Source: Pectinophora gossypiella (taxonomy: Eukaryota > Arthropoda > Insecta > Lepidoptera > Gelechiidae). Taken from it: a DNA stretch of 64,000 bases. Both the position numbers and the translations under genes were made by a program. The notes below the pieces were generated by a model. The model saw nothing but the letters and a program-made list of their open reading frames with translations, ran no database searches and was not told the origin of the DNA. Position 1 is the first letter of the stretch; each line of letters opens with the position of its first letter. Positions 18,960 through 28,393 of this stretch are shown here, in pieces. The stretch spans positions 1,462,786 through 1,526,785 of the forward strand of contig NC_065424.1 in NCBI RefSeq assembly GCF_024362695.1, written 5' to 3'.

Positions 18960-21595
18960 TTACAATGTGAAAATATAATACATAGATTGTAATGGGAAAC
19001 GTTGATATTGTATGCTTGCAACGGTTCCCATATAAACATTCAGGATAGTATTTTTTTTTTCTTTTTTTTTCATCTGCAGTATTACGATGCATTATTTGTG
19101 TAGAAAGGTGATATATTTGATGTTAAAAGTGATAGGGTATCACTTTTTTAAACCCGTACTTTATTTTTTTAATATAATATATTAATTTATTTTATTTCTT
19201 GATCAATTAAATCTTCAAAATACAAGTATTAGATTATGTAAGTACATAAATCTTAAGTACTTATTTTAAAGCTCGATTTCCCATCTGGGGACTTTTAAGG
19301 TTTGTGTAATGAAGTATAAATTAGTAAAACCTATTTTATAAGCCAAATTGTATTTTGTAATAACATAATATACATATATTTAACTTTTTTAAATCCATTT
19401 AGTAAGTTATTTTTAAAATTTTCAACAGAACAAAAAATCTTTATTCCACAAACCCTAAATTGTTATAGTCCTATCTAGAAAGTAGAAATAAAAATATATT
19501 TCAATTTTCCTTAAGGGAACTACAGTAGAAAAAATAAAAAACTAATAGATAACAACAATAAAGATTATCGATATAAAATGCTACAATAGTTTTATTTGGT
19601 CCATTGAAAATATACGTTTTTTTTTGGGTTAATAAAATTAGTATAAAACAAACATAGTAAGTACAGCCCGTTAAATGAATGGAAAATATTTTTTTATTAT
19701 TTTTCAATGGAACAAATAAAACTTCAAAAAGCAGTTCATGTAAAAGTCGTAGAAAGTTTTTTTTTAGAAAAATATAATTATGATAGTATAATATACCTAG
19801 AGGTAACACGTGTACATACATCATAAATCTATGTTTTTTATTGTGAAAATCCGCAATGTAAATGGATTTTTGACGTAAATATTAAGTTGATAAAACTCTC
19901 TTTCCAATAATTCTTAGTTAATAAGTTTTTTTTTTTTTTTAATTTTGTTTTTAGTTGTATGTTTGATGGTTTAACTTTTCCTTTTTCGTCAATATTCCAT
20001 TTCATATTGCGTAATTTTTACAAACTTCTATTAGAAGATATAGTACTCCTACTAAATTAAAATACACCAGATAAATCACACTATCTTTTAAAAAAATGTT
20101 CTTTGACTTATCTGTTATAATTTAATTTAGCTATATTGGACTGCAAAGTGAAATCGTATACATTGTCGAATTACTTACTGATATATTTAAATGGTGAAAC
20201 TTATTTAATTAATTAACGAAATGAATAACAACTTTAAAGTTTTACCAAAATAATCAGCAGTATACTCGTATAAGTACGGTCATTCAAAGTCTACAATAAA
20301 CAAATGACTTCGAATTTATTTTTAAAGCATTTTTAACTTAAACACATTGGTACTTAAATAAATAACAAAAAAACTGAGAGTGTTTAAAGAAACGTTTTTT
20401 AAGTAAATAAAATGAAGTACTGTTGCGAATGTTTTAATTTCACTTTGCTCTTTAATTTATATAACATTTTACAATAGACAAGCGTATTTCATCTTAATAC
20501 TGACATTCATTACATTACTATTGCTTTATATATTACTGGAATATAATAACTCTTTATGATATAACTCTACATATTCTTTACAAGTTCACATTCCATCGCA
20601 ATCAAAATCTAAAAATACTTAGGTATTATAATCTCACCTATCTCATCTTTTCCTTATCGCTCTATATACATTAGCAATCCAGTAATATATAAAACTTTTA
20701 TATATCTAAGGGTAAAACATTTAATAGAATATTTTGTGTTTTTCAACATTTATTATTGAGTTAAACACCAGGATTTTTTTTTATTTTGATACTTAGTACC
20801 TAATATAAATCTACTGTAGACAATTCAGACACTAAAACAGTAGAAAAGATTTTTTTTGTGAAAAGTTTAACACTACGTAGTTATCAAAATACATTGATGT
20901 GTATATAACCAACATGATATAACCTCTTATTCTAATTATATTTATTTTTATAGTATATTTAGTACGAAATTGTAGATAGGTAGTTACAATAGGAAGGTAC
21001 ATGATTTTGTTAACACTAGAATTAAAGTAAACAAAATTCTAAGTTGTAGACCCAATCACAAGTTTGAAAATTCTGTAATCCTTTGAATATTATGTAAATA
21101 ATTTCGAGAGAACAGCAATTTTAGAATTTAAATAATTAATTTTAGAATACCACAGAGAAATAGGCAAGGTACTTAAATAAAATACATTTTATATAACAAA
21201 AAGTGTTGAATATACATACGTATGTATTTTTTTTAAATGCTGGATTTTTTAAATTAGTAAACCAGATATAGTCGCGGTAAGTAATTTATAACGTCAAAAC
21301 GTATTGATTATTTCATCTGAAACAGACGCTGATCTGGGAAGTTTTGAGATGAATTCCAAAAGTTTACTCTGAGTTACAAATTTAATTTTATACGAAACCA
21401 GATAAGGCTTAACGCAGACGAAAGATTTATATCAAACGTCTGGAATTTTGTGAGTAAACGTCCGATTTTACGGAGATAAATTGAAATTAAAAACAAGTAA
21501 GTCCTTATCTGAGTTAGCGCATGTTTTTATGTAGTGTTTTCTTTAATTATTACATATTATTTAATCAACACATATTTCCGTTTCCCTCTAACACA
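18960..21595. other. Long AT-rich stretch with no gene seen
   Basis: About 2.6 kb of very AT-rich DNA with many poly-T/poly-A runs and no coding frame of note on either strand. No recognised SINE or MITE either, which is unusual for this window. It may be an old intergenic or intronic segment. Confidence 0.5.
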
Positions 21596-21599
21596 CCCT

Positions 21600-21790
21600 G
21601 GACACTCCGTACAAAAATCTCTGGCTAACGTATAAGTACGAACGAGACAAACAGACTGCGCGCTCCCTCTTACTCCATAGCAGCTTACAGCTATTTATGA
21701 CTAGAGTAAAATCCAGAGGGGGTGAGGTCGACATCCGATACGAATAGGTGCGGGGCGGAGAGGAACCATTCTAAATGTGGTATTATTTTT
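21600..21790 (+). repeat. G repeat, variant
   Basis: CCAGAGGGGGTGAGGTCGAC and GGTGCGGGGCGGAGAGGAAC resemble 30515-30625, 36700-36790 and 61346-61450. Confidence 0.5.
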
Positions 21791-22054
21791 TACCTACGCC
21801 TCTAGTAACATTTTTACAGCAGCTCACGGTTTGCCTCGTACCTAAGGCATACTTCCATTCAGATTGAATTAATCTAGTTATGAAGGAAAAAGTTATTAAG
21901 AATTTACAAACCAATATAAATGTTCGAAAAGTCATTATTCGAACACGCGTGGAACCAGGAAAAGAAACTAAATCTTGAGGTATATTTCACATAAAAAAAG
22001 ATTACGTCGCATCTGAAAACATAGATACGAAAGTAACAAAGAATGAGACAAACA

Positions 22055-22235
22055 AGAAGAGCTTATTCAGACTACTACGAAAGACCTAGAAGGACGTACA
22101 GTGATCAAGTTGGAGATGTCCTTAGAAAAGGTTCAGTACGATCTACTCTGAACCGGCGTGCGTGTATGAAACGTTTGATGAATGTGTAGGAAGCAAGAGA
22201 AATGTCAAGATCGAAACAAATGTGAGTTTATGTTT
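22055..22235 (+). pseudogene. LINE ORF2 C-terminal fragment (type ii)
   Basis: Carries CAGTACGATCTACTCTGAAC and CGGCGTGCGTGTATGAAACG, coding for VRSTLNRRACMKRLMN in the frame intact at 52035-52262. Here stops and gaps interrupt the frame (a TAG follows ..MNV). Confidence 0.7.
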
Positions 22236-22313
22236 GTATGTATTACAGAATAGCGTAATCAATGTCAGTTTTACAGAACTCTTTTTTTATTACTGCCCAT
22301 ACACACTGACTAA

Positions 22314-22593
22314 CGCCCCTATTCTAAGATGTTTACTCGAAACTTCCTCCTTCGTCCTCGACTTGAGGACTATACTCATTGGAATCGAGCATGTCATACT
22401 GCCAACAAATTATGCGTGATACTAAAATGACGTAATGTCTCCGCTCAAGCTCGCTGGAGGTAAACTCGAGGTAAGTTTGAGGCGACGTCTAAGAATACCG
22501 ATTTTGAGCAGAGTTCGAGGTCTTCCTTAAAGTCACCTCAACTAAGGATCAAGTCGAGGAAAGTTTGAGTGAACATCTTAGAATATGAGCGTA
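22314..22593. mobile_element. 280-bp MITE with TAA duplication
   Basis: Inverted ends CCCCTATTCTAAGATGTTTA...ACTTCCTC and GAGGAAAGTTTGAGTGAAC...ATATGAGCG. TAA flanks both ends, a 3-bp target as used by PIF/Harbinger elements. No coding frame. Confidence 0.7.
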
Positions 22594-22599
22594 AATCTT

Positions 22600-23160
22600 A
22601 TAAAACCCGGTAGATTAAACAATATTTGTAGCAGTCTACAAACACTAAATAAATAGATAAAATAAAAAATAAAATATAATGTAAACGTATAGAAACATAC
22701 AACTTACTTTAAGATATGACTTTTATAAACACTCATTTCAGTTAAATATTAATTCTACATTTAAATAAATATATATTTTTTAAATAGTACATAATTATAG
22801 AAAGTCTTATAAAAAAAGCCCTGAGGCTAAAGTTCGTAAACGTACAGGTAAAATAGCATTGAAATATCAAAAACTACTTGTAGATAGAAAAGTCAGATTT
22901 ATATTTTGTAAATTCATTTTTTACCACTGTAATTTTACTGGTACATTTTTAGATATGTAAATCTAAATCCAAGCTAACAGGAAACGGACTAAGTAATGAG
23001 TTGGGAATAAAAAAAAACAATAATACTACTTCAACAACAAATGAAATAAGACTTGAGTGCAAAAAGCTTTGATTCGATTAATTATGTAAGGGCTCTCTCT
23101 CACTAAGACACTATGCGCCAATATAAAATGGTTGCTTACACTTGTGTTGAGAACTACACA
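22600..23160. other. Unassigned AT-rich DNA
   Basis: No gene or named repeat recognised. Confidence 0.4.
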
Positions 23161-23164
23161 AACA

Positions 23165-23260
23165 AATGACAGCCGCGACGTAGAGCCAGTCGCCGTAAAG
23201 AGACTCATCGTAGCGGGAATCGACGTAGCGGGAGTCGCTGTCGACGCCATAATTTGTTGT
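23165..23260. repeat. Degenerate 15-bp tandem repeat
   Basis: On the minus strand, units of the type TCGATTCCCGCTACG / ATGAGTCTCTTTACG / GCGACTGGCTCTACG, about four copies. A similar pair of units lies inside the inverted-repeat element at 59709-60194. Both strands are open across it, but no splice or domain evidence supports coding. Confidence 0.55.
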
Positions 23261-23789
23261 ATGAAGAATACCTCACCTGGTTGCGGAATCATTTTGTTAC
23301 TGACAACCGAACCCTGCATAATTTCCGCTGGAAATAAGGTTGAAACAATATTGGAAGCAAATACTTAATAATTGGAATATCCATATTGTTCCTTTAATTG
23401 TAAATTATTTAATATTCGCACGCTATATGATTGAGTTATGGACTTTTTACAATATATTATTTAAGATCTTTTGAACCACTATAAAGCGATTAAATTTTAT
23501 TTCATTTCATAGCGGCTAATCCAATCGACCCAAAAACTATTTCGCCCAAAAAGAAGCCCCGCATAAACGTGGGTACTTAACTTACCTATCTACATTAAAC
23601 TAAAATATTATTATCTTGTTCTGGAGTGAGTATAATGTCTCGTTCACACGCGCCGACTTGCTGAGTAAACCGGCGAGACAGTTCACTTGGACGGGTACTA
23701 AACAATCGACCTTATCTAGGGCCTTAGTCAAGTCGAAAGGGATCACAAACGTCGACAGTAGCAGTGATAAATATGTATTTTATTTGATT

Positions 23790-23910
23790 TTTTTATTGAC
23801 GTGACTTATTCTCCATTTGCAGCAAATGACATTAACTACTTGGCCGGACAAATGGGGAGCGCTGAGGGCTCTCACCCGGTACTAAATGTAAGACAATGGG
23901 CCCATGTATA
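23790..23910 (-). mobile_element. D retroposon
   Basis: TTATTGACGTGACTTATTCT, GACATTAACTACTTGGCCGG, GGAGCGCTGAGGGCTCTCAC and CCGGTACTAAATGTAAGACA. Confidence 0.75.
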
Positions 23911-24174
23911 TGATTGACACTAGCACCTTAAGTCAATCCCATATTTTTTTATCACTATCACTGTTGCTTGTCCACACTTTACCGCGTGTGTCAAGTGTTC
24001 ACTGTCTCGCTGCTTTACTCGGTACATGTGAACAAAGCATAGGCGTAGCTATGTCATGGGGACAGAGGGGTGATTAGGTGGTGTGGTTGATTGATGTGCG
24101 TGTCCTCGGGGTGGTGAGGTAAATTACCTATGATCACTCAGGCACTGTCACTGTGACTCGCTAACGAATGATTT

Positions 24175-24335
24175 TGCGGAAATAACAGTGGTGTATAGAA
24201 CGGCCATTCTCCGCTCCCCACCAGCGTCTAAGCTAGGTTTACCTCACCCCCCCCCCCCCCCTCGGTCTTACTTTAGTCTTCAGTAAGTATGAAGGAGTTT
24301 TGTATGAAGTGTCCGGAGTGAGGTGGTGTGGTTAC
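24175..24335 (-). repeat. G repeat with poly-C tract
   Basis: Reverse copy: GGCCATTCTCCGCTCCCCAC and GCTAAGCTAGG-like block. The usual CACCCCCTC has expanded to a run of about 14 C, followed by AGTCTTCAGTAAGTATGAAG. Confidence 0.55.
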
Positions 24336-24794
24336 GTAATAATAATATGGTGATAATCCGAATGTGCCTTATCGTGGCAGTCGCTTATGCCGTCAGTCAT
24401 TCAATGTCTATACACACATTTAACGGCGATAAAGTAAACGCCTCGTGATAAAGGTCATTTTTGAATTGGATTTTTATAAATAAGGAGAGGTGGAAGTTGT
24501 AGATTTTTCGGGTGGAAAGCACTATTTGAACAGATGGGGAACGTCGAGCGACGCGGTCCAAAACGGGTCGATAGTGATAAACGAAGGAAGAAAACGTTGA
24601 CGTGTTTGCCGTCATCAAAATGTTTGTGTACTTATAACATCGTATACGTATAGTTATTTAAAAAAAAAAATAGTTTTTTTTTTTCACTTTGTCGCGAGCT
24701 GATTGGCTGCCTCTGTAGATCTAGAAATTCATTTTAATCTATGTAAGTACTCATGAATCCAATATTTTTAGTTGTTTAATTATACAAAAAAAAA

Positions 24795-24915
24795 CTATAG
24801 GACATCATCCCTAGCATTGTCCCGTTTTTCACAGGTTCTGCTTACCTAATCTGAAGATTTGACAGGATTTTTACAGAAGCGACTGCCTGTCTGACCTTCC
24901 AACCTGCGAAGGAAA
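24795..24915 (-). mobile_element. SINE-E tail half
   Basis: Reverse: CCCGTTTTTCACAGGTTCTG, AGAAGCGACTGCCTGTCTGA, CTTCCAACCTGCGAAGGAAA. Confidence 0.8.
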
Positions 24916-24919
24916 AACC

Positions 24920-25910
24920 AACAACAAAAAATACTATAAGTATTGAGTTTTTACGCAAGCTAATTTGCCGCCTCTATAGGTGTAAAAACCATTTTATATA
25001 AGTAGTTACTTAGCCAATATTATAACTTGTTTCAAATTTTGACTTGGAATGATTACAACGGAGACATTAAACAGAACCACAAAGTTAGGCAGTTTGTAAT
25101 TTCAATAACTTATCTTCGCCGGTATATTCTTAAAGTTTTCCTTACCTTATTTACAACTTCTAAGTAATAATCCATAGACTTAACAACTTTATCAAAACTT
25201 GAACAATCCCGTATATATTATCAATTTTAAACACAGACATGTATCACACTCTATAAACTTTACAATTTTACTTTATTGGCATGGCGACTTGGGAATACTT
25301 TGAACTTTACTATTGTTGGGAAAAATGGGTTTTTAAAGACTTATATTATAGATCCTGATCACAATTCATTCATCCATTACCTAGATCGAAGATTCTAGAC
25401 GTTGCGTTGCGAGCCTGAAAGAGGACTGTCAATAATTTTATACGGTGGTTAAGTAAGTAAGGTTGTCGTAGTTTTGCGAATTGATAATACTCGTACACAC
25501 TGTTAACAACGGTCTCCTTGGTCGAAATAAGTTTTTTTTTTAAATATATTGTCATATTCAGTACGTTCGATTGTTTTTTTTTTTTAAATCAGTTTCCTTC
25601 AATATTAAAATCAGCTTATAATGTTTTGCTTTTTCGATCTTTTCATACGAATGCACTCTCAACACACACTTTAGCGGTGAAACTTAAACATCCTCACTTC
25701 GTCACTTAACTTGGACTCAAACATGTTTTGTGAGAGATGACCAACGATTTTGTTATCACCAAACACTATTTATGATTGTTTTCTACGTGCTAAAGCGATT
25801 CTTTATTTCTTCAGTTGGCGGTGAAGCGGGCGGGAAGGTGGCACTGACTTGTAAGTAATCCGCTGATGCTTAACACATGAACACCTCGTGAGGATCGCCT
25901 AAGGATCTAG
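24920..25910. other. Unassigned DNA
   Basis: AT-rich; no gene or named repeat recognised. Confidence 0.4.
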
Positions 25911-25914
25911 ACAA

Positions 25915-26090
25915 ACGACTGCAATAGAACTAACTGTGCAGCACGACTGCACGCCGACTGCAATTGAACTGCAATCGGACTGCCCGTTTGGTTTGCAGTT
26001 CTATTGCAGTCGTGTCAACTGCATTCAAACTGCATCGGAACTGCAATTTGGCAGTCGGATTGCAGTTGAAATGCGGTCCATCTGCCTAGA
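25915..26090. repeat. Cluster of ACTGCAAT-type motifs with inverted ends
   Basis: GACTGCAATAGAACT near 25918 is inverted as AGTTCTATTGCAGTC near 26000. Between and after them are at least eight (A/T)CTGCA(A/T)T-like units on both strands. Non-coding and unlike any family listed here. Confidence 0.6.
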
Positions 26091-26456
26091 GCCTAAGACG
26101 CGTCGATTCCTTTTTAGTCTCAGATCTTATTATTTAGTACATGTGTGTGTATGTGTATTATTGTATGGTTTGTATGTAAAGTCGCACTGGATTTAATGTT
26201 TTCAGGAATAAATAGACCGAGAGAATAGTAGAGTCAGCAGACGTTAAAGAATTCGATTCGCGTGGGAAGTTTCGACGGTATTGATCGAATCTTTGTAAAT
26301 ACGTAGAATATTTCATCATAATAAAATGCAAACATGCGATGCGGAGCATGAGGTGTGACTTCTAAACAAAGCAGTAGTTGTTTAGCGTTTAGTTTAGCTA
26401 TTTGGTTTAGCTATCATCCTTTTTGAACAGTATCAAACAGTTCTGTAGTGAAACTG

Positions 26457-26762
26457 TTAGTAAGCTCTGGATTTTAGGGCTGTGCTAATTAAAAACTCTC
26501 TATTTAAATTTTCACAAAAGTCTGTATTCGTATGAACAGAAATAGAAAGCTCGGCGTGGTATGAGTACTGACCCTTTATTTCCTTCTTTTCAATTGACTC
26601 CTTTAATTTATTACTAACACTTAGAAATGTTGCATATAATAAAGAAGCTTCCTCTAATTTTTTCCATAGAATATCAGGTTTCCGTCGCTCATAAGATAAC
26701 TTAGTCAGATTATCCTTAATTGATTTTAACTTTTCATAAATGTCATAAAGATCTTTTTCCAT
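26457..26762 (-). CDS. Gag-like N-terminal fragment of an LTR retrotransposon
   Basis: A 101-residue ORF rich in Lys/Glu/Leu, starting MEKDLYDIYEKLKSIKDNL with a predicted coiled-coil character across about residues 1-65 (KLSYERRKPDILWKKLEEA, LKESIEKKEIK). It lies on the same strand as, and about 350 bp downstream of, the leader ORF at 27445-27116. Both follow the LTR/PBS, the position expected of gag. It stops early after ..LKSRAY and no capsid major-homology region, zinc knuckle, protease or pol follows, so it is truncated. Gag identity is inferred from position and composition; a database search was not possible. Confidence 0.5.
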   Translation of the reverse strand: MEKDLYDIYEKLKSIKDNLTKLSYERRKPDILWKKLEEASLLYATFLSVSNKLKESIEKKEIKGQYSYHAELSISVHTNTDFCENLNREFLISTALKSRAY

Positions 26763-27115
26763 TTGTTATCTGAATTAACATCACGATACTACTAGTTTAT
26801 AACTTCTTCCGATTGACAATAAAACACACACATAATAATTATATTCATGAATGTAATTAAGAATATACAAGACGAGTAGGTACTTACGAGCGTTTTAAAA
26901 CTAAAACCCGTTTGATAATATATTCTTGCATAGTCTATAATTTCCATTTAAACTTATCTAATTATGTTAGTATTATATCTATGTTTTGTTATTGCTATGT
27001 TTTTTTTTTTATAGTTATTAAAAAGAAACAAATTTTTAATAGCCGCACTTCTTGGGTATTTTACTCACTTTCACTATAATTTTCTAGTCACTCTCTTGCG
27101 TTATCACTCTCAGAA

Positions 27116-27445
27116 TTATTGAAGGGGCTTACTTGCACTGGTTGATACTTCCTCGTTGTGTCCACATCTATGGCAGTGCACCACATGCTCATGTCCTCGG
27201 TTGATAGAACGGCGCAGGTTGTATTGAACGATCCAGTCTCTCGTCCAGGTATTATGGCATTTCTTATAGATCTTGTAAGCCAGGTACAGTCCTCCCGCAG
27301 CCAATATTGTGCACATGACAATCATCAAAATGCTCATAGAAGATAAATGAAACTTTATTTCACTCACTGTAGCCTCGTTCACAGAACCACCCGAAGAATT
27401 TTGGTTAATAAAAACGTCCTCCTTGTCGACTTTTGAATTACACAT
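27116..27445 (-). CDS. Small single-pass membrane protein, LTR-element leader ORF (copy 2)
   Basis: A 109-residue ORF starting 135 bp after the PBS. Layout: short polar N-terminus, KEDVFINQNSSGG, an amphipathic stretch ending KFHLSS, one hydrophobic helix at about residues 38-58 (MIVMCTILAAGGLYLAYKI), then YKKCHNTW and a basic tail with a CHRCGH pair. It aligns with the ORF at 2123-2344 over the KE..I.QN..GG to membrane region. Unlike copy 1 the N-terminus is MCNSKV, not a myristoylation signal. The reading frame is complete and has not been damaged. No named family is recognised. It sits between PBS and a Gag-like ORF, so the best reading is an accessory leader protein of a Ty3/gypsy-like element. 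Confidence 0.65.
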   Translation of the reverse strand: MCNSKVDKEDVFINQNSSGGSVNEATVSEIKFHLSSMSILMIVMCTILAAGGLYLAYKIYKKCHNTWTRDWIVQYNLRRSINRGHEHVVHCHRCGHNEEVSTSASKPLQ

Positions 27446-27563
27446 TTTGGTTTTTGAATTTGATAAACTCCAATAAGACGATACGGTATGTGTCTATAAG
27501 TAGTCAAATTACAATAGCACCGCTCGGCATCGCGCCGCGCCGGGATTCCGAACCCGACACCTC

Positions 27564-27580
27564 AACTGGCAGGGTCGCCA
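27564..27580 (-). other. Putative primer-binding site
   Basis: On the minus strand TGGCGACCCTGCCAGTT begins right after the LTR end ..CTCACA. It matches the PBS at 2007 in its first nine bases and nearly throughout. Confidence 0.6.
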
Positions 27581-27926
27581 TGTGAGGAGGGAACGGGGAG
27601 ACAAGTAAACGACTCGAGTAATGACGAAAGAATGCGCATTTATTTTAGTAATTTAACATATTAGATTATAGTAGCTTAGTAAGAATAATAAGTACCTATA
27701 TAGAGAATATAGTCTTTAGACCTTACACGCATCTTGCGATGAATGTACCTCTGACTACCCCAATTGGGATATAGTCGTGAGCTTATATTATATTTGTACG
27801 AATTTGGAGGTTTAAATAGAGCTCTGGCGCTTCCTTTAGTACAAACTAACAGAGCGCTATATATAAATTGGAATGGTGGGAATGCGTAGACGGCGATAAT
27901 ACTGCCGTCTTCTAGGTGTAGCTACA
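27581..27926 (-). repeat. Putative 5' LTR (346 bp)
   Basis: Minus strand: starts TGTAGCTACACC, has TTTATATATAGCGC, an AATAAA at about 27645-27640 and ends CTCACA. The start resembles the other LTR (TGTAGTGAGGCACACC). An R-repeat piece (about 27740-27795) lies inside and may account for the greater length. No 3' LTR was found, so the element is a 5' fragment. Confidence 0.55.
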
Positions 27927-27951
27927 ATTTTTTTCTGTGTTTGGTTCCTTA

Positions 27952-28164
27952 GGCCAGGCGCGCAATACGAGTATTTCGCAGCGCGGCAGAAAAAAGCAGC
28001 GGCATAATGTCGCACTGTAATACTATACCAAACAGTTTTAAATTGTATTGCGCGTACTTGACGGCAGAGCCGCCGCAGGCCGCAGCGGCGCAGAATTACA
28101 GTGCGACATTATGCCGCTGCACTTTTCTGCCACGCGGCGAAAAACTCGTATTGCGCGCCTGGCG
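27952..28164. mobile_element. 213-bp MITE with TTA duplication, beside the RGK stop codon
   Basis: Inverted ends GGCCAGGCGCGCAATACGAG and CTCGTATTGCGCGCCTGGCG with about 70-bp arms that also include GCGGCATAATGTCGCACTGT. TTA at 27949-27951 and 28165-28167 is the target duplication, as in PIF/Harbinger-type elements. It starts about 97 bp after the RGK stop codon and so may lie in the 3' UTR. Confidence 0.85.
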
Positions 28165-28261
28165 TTAGAGTGGCACATTAGAGCGATTTATAAACCAAGC
28201 TCCCAAAAAAAAAAAAAAAAAAGGAAATGCAATATTTTCATCGTTAAGCGTTTAGATATGA

Positions 28262-28393
28262 TTACAAGACATGCAGGTTCTCGCAGGATTTGGACTTGGA
28301 GATGTCGTTGATGCAGATCTTCTGTAGCAGCTCGCGCGCTATGCTCAGCGAGATGTGGGTGCGCGAACTCGCTAGCTTCGCCGGCTTCGCTTC
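28262..28393 (-). CDS. RGK exon: C-terminal exon with stop
   Basis: Acceptor CCCCGCAG before GAAGCG; 44 codons including TAA at 28264-28262. Encodes a basic/hydrophobic helix (SLSIARELLQKICIN) and the terminal KSKSCENLHVL, the RGK hallmark. Phase 0 at its start agrees with the preceding exon. Confidence 0.95.
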   Translation of the reverse strand, partial: EAKPAKLASSRTHISLSIARELLQKICINDISKSKSCENLHVL

